Source of the DNA: Notospermus geniculatus
Lineage: Eukaryota; Nemertea; Pilidiophora; Heteronemertea; Lineidae
Assembly: GCA_002633025.1 (NCBI GenBank)
Contig: NMRB01000049.1
Location: 375,543 to 439,542, forward strand
DNA: 64,000 nt
Direction of reading: 5' to 3'
A program made the translations under genes and the position numbers. The notes beneath the pieces are model-generated. The model was not told where the DNA came from. It worked only from the letters and a program-made list of their open reading frames with translations, and did not search any database. Below, piece after piece: positions 60,301 through 64,000 of the stretch. The stretch's first letter is position 1. Every line of letters starts with the position of its first letter.

Positions 60301-61520
60301 CGGAGTGCGACTTTAGAAAGTCGCAGTGCGAGATTAAAAGTCGCAGTGTGAGATTTTGAGATTAAAAAGTCGCAGTGCGAGATTAAATGTCGCAGTGCGA
60401 CTTTAAAAAGTGGCAGTGCGAGATTTTAAAATAAATAATACATGTCCCGTAACGGGCGCCGTATTTCTGGTCTCTCCAACTGCACTGTTAGAAATTTTTG
60501 TAATATTTTTACAGAAATTGCCTGCAGCAGAGTTTCAGGAACTTCTGTAAATTTACATGTGGTGTGATTTATGTTTTCCTGTATTGTTTGGACTCAATTG
60601 GACTGTCCAGAATGATGCTTTCTGGGAACGTATGAAAATATAATTTGGTCAGCCTCCAGTCAAGTCTCTGTTAGCATTTATTTGAGTCTGTAATTTTACA
60701 GATCACGTCCTGAAACTCTGCTGCAGCAATTTTCTGTAAAATCTTCTGTTTTTTCTAACAGTGTGAGGAAGACCCCGGTTGGGGTCGAAAATTCGCTAAG
60801 TTCTGGAAGTTGACTTCTTGATATTTACCCTCTATTGTTCAGGGGACATTTTTGGACAACCTAATCGGACCTACATGTAATTCAATGATATTCACTGCTG
60901 ATTGAATTTGAACCCGGACAAGGCCAGTATAGTCTCTTACTAGAAAGTGCCTGAGGAAGACCCCGGTCGGGTTCGAAAATTTGCGAAATTTTTGGAGAGA
61001 CGACTTCTGTTATTATATCGGACAAGGCCAGAAGAGGCAGCAGACGTCCACCACACAAGGAAATCCTGCCGTTGGCGTGCGTGCGTGCGTGCATGCTTGG
61101 AATCACGATTTCCCTCAGCGGAGTTGGACAGGCCTACATATATGGCGAACAACGTCACTGTTTGTCTGCCAGTTCTTCAGAAGGAAATACTCCAAGTCGG
61201 CCTACATTGCCATTAATTGGTCTAATGTTCAAGAACCGCACCCATCACATGCTAGCTTGTTTCATCATGTGCCTAATCCACGAATTAGGTTTTCCCAATG
61301 AAAAAACATACCAACGCGACAGTTCCCTGCACTAAAAGACTTTTCTCAATTTCATTGACCTCCACAATGGCGTCAACTGTCAACCGAACTTTGACCATTA
61401 CAGGATGAGTGGCGTTGACAACAGGGATTATATGGCGGTGATAGCCGCCATCTTGTTTGGCGAACAGCTGCTCGTGCAGACGGACTTCATCTTTCACGTG
61501 ACCTTTGTGGGAGGAGCACA
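57360..61520 (-). CDS. Nicotinic-receptor-like Cys-loop channel subunit, 5' end missing
   Basis: Exons 61520-61312, 59763-59654, 59080-58894, 58617-58266 and 57985-57360 join in phase to 493 complete residues after a split codon. The first exon(s) with the signal peptide were not found. Features: N-terminal ligand-binding sheets ([10 protein letters not shown]), DYRLQWNP (about 73-80), [10 protein letters not shown], the Cys-loop (C141 and C155, 13 residues apart, with FPFD), WSYDG (162-166), vicinal cysteines YACC (203-206), M1 (225-246), M2 (255-275), M3 (287-309) and M4 (about 382-400). This is a pentameric ligand-gated ion channel subunit of the nicotinic type in the plasma membrane. Oddities: M2 is divergent, the loop A Tyr is absent, and a Pro-rich stretch (349-356) follows M3. 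The 93-residue C-terminus is unusually long. Confidence 0.85.
58112..58200 (+). repeat. Hammerhead-like repeat copy C, with empty insertion site
   Basis: The unit includes TGTGTCTTTTCTGGTCTCTC, then CTGAGGA (58145-58151), a perfect stem II (GACCCC, GGGGTC), G plus GAAA and a short stem III with AAGTTC. CAACT upstream can pair with AGTTG downstream as stem I. The sister copy near 60.5 kb carries a 604-bp insertion at the TTTCTG found here uninterrupted at 58118-58123. Confidence 0.6.
59180..59502. mobile_element. Hairpin TIR element of about 320 bp
   Basis: GAAATCAACTCGAGTGGAGA with following GATCTCACT at the left is inverted at the right end (AGTGAGATCTGAGTCTCC and GTTGATTTC). Inner segments around CGGCCCGAGACAATGACATC are inverted again. 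It lies in an intron of the Cys-loop gene. Confidence 0.8.
59860..60463. mobile_element. 604-bp composite palindromic element with 6-bp target duplication
   Basis: The ends are exact inverted copies starting TACGGCGCCCGTTACGGGAC. The 6-base flanks TTTCTG (59854-59859 and 60464-60469) are identical. The interior is an array of about twenty-five units built on TCGCACTGCGACTTT(A) and its complement, in opposite orientation in the two halves, so the element is one large inverted repeat. A single N lies near the centre (60207). The target was a copy of the hammerhead-like repeat, in an intron of the Cys-loop gene. Confidence 0.9.
60483..60763. mobile_element. Hairpin MITE with CACTGTTAGAAA ends
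   Basis: CACTGTTAGAAA at the left and TTTCTAACAGTG at the right are inverses. Inner arms TTTACAGAAATTG and GCAGCAGAGTTTCAGG pair with CCTGAAACTCTGCTGC and its neighbours. About 281 bp. It interrupts a hammerhead-like repeat copy, removing the first base of its CTGAGGA. Confidence 0.8.
60764..60815 (+). repeat. Hammerhead-like repeat copy D, interrupted at its 5' side
   Basis: TGAGGA, extra A, stem II GACCCC/GGGGTC (loop GGTT), GAAA, stem III AATT/AGTT with loop CGCTA and then C, followed by TGGAAGTTGAC as in copy C. The upstream half is separated by the MITE at 60483-60763. Confidence 0.5.
60936..61015 (+). repeat. Hammerhead-like repeat copy E
   Basis: CTAGAAAGTGC precedes CTGAGGA (60951-60957), a degraded stem II (GACCCC, GGGTTC), GAAA, stem III AATTT/AAATT with loop GCG, and GGAGAGACGACTTCT downstream. 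AGAAAGT upstream can pair with ACTTCT downstream, as a stem I would. Confidence 0.5.
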
Positions 61521-61637
61521 CTGAAAACGAAATGTAACGAAAAAGCACTGGGCCGACCGCCAAGAAATTCCGATAGCACTAACAGTGTCAAACAGAGACG
61601 TAGGTGTATATGCAATGACTTACCATTACATTTAGGG

Positions 61638-61873
61638 AGTAAGAAATAAAAGTGGATAAGAAGTGGAAAATTTTGGAATTTTTCAATTTCTCAAAATGGG
61701 AGAATTTTTTTCCCATTTTAAGAAATTTTCTTAAAATGACATGACATTTTGTCTGATTTTTCGGGCGATATTTCTCAAAATGGGAAAAAATTCTCTCCGA
61801 ATTTGAGAAATTGAAAAATTCGCGCAAAAGTGCAAAATTTTCCACTTCTTATTTTCCACTTTTATTTCTTACT
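61638..61873. mobile_element. Hairpin element of about 236 bp, AT-rich
   Basis: AGTAAGAAATAAAAGTGG and AAGAAGTGGAAAATTTT at the left are inverted at the right end. Inner arms with CAATTTCTCAAAATGGGA are inverted as well. It lies upstream of the first visible Cys-loop exon. Confidence 0.8.
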
Positions 61874-64000
61874 TCCTTATTATTTCTCTGTTAGGCTCTG
61901 TTTAGTGCTATCGGAGTTTCGTGGAAGTCGGCCCTGGAGTTTGTCGACTGTTTTTGACTACCATCCAATGAAAATCAGATATCAAGCCGTCGAATCTATT
62001 TTGTTTTTTAATGCAAAGCCATGTTAAAATGTGCCGGATACCGCTGCAAACAAAGGGATCAAATCATACCTATTTGGGACAATCCTATGAAAATGAGAAA
62101 GATCCAAAGAATGTGAGGAAAGGACGGAATAAACAACATTTCAGGAAAAGAAAATGCACCAAAACGCGATATGTCTCCGTCAGAGAGTTTCCTACATGTA
62201 GTTTATGAAGTACAGACAAAAACAGCATGCCATTGGAGCAATTTTGTTGTTCAAAACACATATGGCACTCAGATAATGGTTTGAGAGGGCAATGATTAGG
62301 CCTAATTTTCCTTTAACAGCATTTAATTATGAACTGCTTGTATAAATGACCACCGAGTACAACCGAGAATGCCCCACTTCATGTCACTATTGAATGCATA
62401 TCTCACTCTAGTCCCCACGCAAAATCCGGTTTCTCTCAGGGCAAGTGTACCATTTTTCTGATGCCAATTTCTTATTGGTTTATTGGCAGAGAGTTTTGGC
62501 AAAAAGGGTGATTTGCTCACAGCGGATAATGCATAGCGTAATTATTATGCATTACTCGTTGTGAGCAAATCGTCCCATCATGATAGGCCTAGTATCGTCG
62601 ATATCATGATTAATGTCCTATTATAGGCCATAATCATGATGTCGCCGAGACTGAAACCATGAGTGTAATACAAGAGTGAATGAGATGGTGGGAGTACAGG
62701 AAGATTTTGAAACCCCAGATCCTGACGCCCACAAAAACGGATGTTGCGAAAGGGTTGAGAAGTCCGACGGAGTTTTCTCCATGGAAAGGCCGGTAGAAAA
62801 ACCAGGGACAAAATTGATAACAAAAAAGTTGAAAAAATGTGGTCTTAGTCTTAGAAATTACATCATAGCACCATTACGTCATTATCTGTGAACAAAACTG
62901 ACATCTGATAGCCAAGGAATTTTTCTACATTTTGGTGGTGGTTGCGCCATTATAACACCAGTACAATGTAGCTTTTGAGACAACGGGGGAAAACCGGTGT
63001 TCATGAACTTTTGACCATGAGTGTACCATGAGGAACAGGGTGTTTCTTGGGTGGTTCCTATGGTGTCCCAATGGGTGAAATGAAACAGTCCCACCTCAAA
63101 GATTCAGAGGTGTCCGTGTGTGGTGGGACATTATAGGGTGTCCGTTTGTGGTGAGACGTGGAGTGTTCGAAGGATTTGGGGAAGTACCGGTATCTCCTTT
63201 CCAAGGATACTAAGGAGAGTACCCAGTGTACCTCATGAAAATGCTTGGAAACAGTGAAGTTGTCATGACTTCTAAAGTTTTTGACATGTGAAGAGACTTC
63301 TCTGGAAGTGTGTCTTTTATCTTTTACCATTTATTTGTTTTTTCATAAAAACTATTACATGCAGTACCATATTCTCGCTCAAAATTGCAGATCAACTGTA
63401 ACCAACATCAGAAATGGTTGAGGTGCAGTAAGGAATCATAAAAGACACTGCTCTGGTGGATGAGAGACAATGCAACACGCCGCGTGAAGTCGGGCAGGCC
63501 GCACCGTATGGGATGACACCTAGTGTCACCGAAGAGAACTTGGCCTACTGACCCAAACTGGCTGGTGGTAAAATCCCAACACACCGACTAAATCTGCTAA
63601 TAAGTTAGAAATTTGGCCATCTCGACGCATTCATTGATGACTAGCTGATGAAGAATGCCTGTTGGGTGTGGATCACCTCTCAAACCAACACAGTTTAGTT
63701 GTAAAAGACAACGAAAAACAGTCCTATAGTCGTCTATTCATCTATTGACGGCCCATTCTCGGGTTCGAATTTAGGTTCCGGTTTTATCATAAGCGGACCT
63801 CTGACCTCATTTGCATACGGAAATTTTACAGTCGGCAATTTCCGATTGTCGTCGGCTAGATCGACGCAGATTCAATGAATTCCCATTGTGTTATGCAGAT
63901 TGAGGGTGAGAGGTCAGACTATAATGACATTTCGACCAATGGGAGTATTTGTTGTTGTTTACATTCAGCGAACGGAGAGAACAGAGCATGTTGTTGTATC
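61874..64000. other. Right-end stretch without a recognised gene
   Basis: The missing signal-peptide exon of the Cys-loop gene could lie here or beyond the window; I could not identify it. A short palindromic element is at 62510-62571. A CCAAT word (GACCAATGGG) near 63935-63944 close to the window edge could belong to a promoter of a gene outside. Confidence 0.35.
62510..62571. repeat. Short hairpin, 26-bp arms
   Basis: GATTTGCTCACAGCGGATAA with TGCATA is inverted (two mismatches) at the right end, around a 10-base centre. Probably a small MITE. Confidence 0.65.

Noticed and set aside
1-64000. Bacterial-style operons, ribosome binding sites, integrated virus
   Set aside because: Introns, polyadenylation signals and metazoan gene families throughout; no viral or bacterial coding block was seen.

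Overview
The window is animal nuclear DNA. Genes are split by short GT-AG introns, polyadenylation signals can be seen, and intergenic and intronic DNA is packed with hairpin (MITE-like) transposons and tRNA-derived SINEs. The gene set is metazoan: SMIM8, a SorCS receptor, RPL26, ninjurins and a Cys-loop receptor. Together with a strong excess of the palindromes TAGGCCTA, TACATGTA and TACCGGTA, it suggests a marine invertebrate, most likely a non-vertebrate deuterostome. The species cannot be fixed from the sequence. The assembly is draft quality: one 93-base gap (33269-33361), single N bases at 16616, 20165 and 60207, and a probable false duplication around 20165.

Layout: (1) 0.2-1.8 kb holds SMIM8 on the plus strand. 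(2) 1.8-22.9 kb has no gene I can support and holds hairpin elements, SINEs, a GC-rich repeat and a 1.55 kb direct duplication. (3) 23.0-26.1 kb holds a minus-strand gene for a CD20-like four-helix membrane protein with very long polar tails. It starts head-to-head with (4) a plus-strand gene of about 12 exons (26.5-31.9 kb) encoding a protein with three U1/matrin-type zinc fingers and a Gly/Arg/Met/Gln-rich tail. (5) 37.6-49.1 kb is a complete 25-exon SorCS-type VPS10 receptor on the minus strand; its exons join in frame to 1089 residues. (6) 49.8-50.4 kb is ribosomal protein L26 (minus). (7) 52.5-56.4 kb holds two ninjurin-family genes transcribed divergently. (8) 57.4-61.5 kb is a nicotinic-receptor-like Cys-loop channel subunit (minus), lacking its first exon(s).

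The genes look like unrelated housekeeping and neuronal/membrane genes sharing a neighbourhood, not a pathway. The exceptions are the ninjurin pair, which are evident paralogues, and the head-to-head pair at 26 kb, which probably shares a promoter.

The most unusual content is in the mobile DNA. Two large elements (54839-55738 and 59860-60463) have terminal inverted repeats beginning TA-GGC-like, exact 6-bp target duplications, and interiors made almost entirely of short near-palindromic satellite words laid out as one giant inverted repeat. For the second, the unoccupied target site survives in a sister repeat at 58.1 kb. A third recurring unit, seen five times, has the layout of a hammerhead ribozyme core (CTGAGGA, stem II, GAAA, short stem III, cleavage-type C) with one extra A, and is a candidate Penelope-like or retrozyme remnant.
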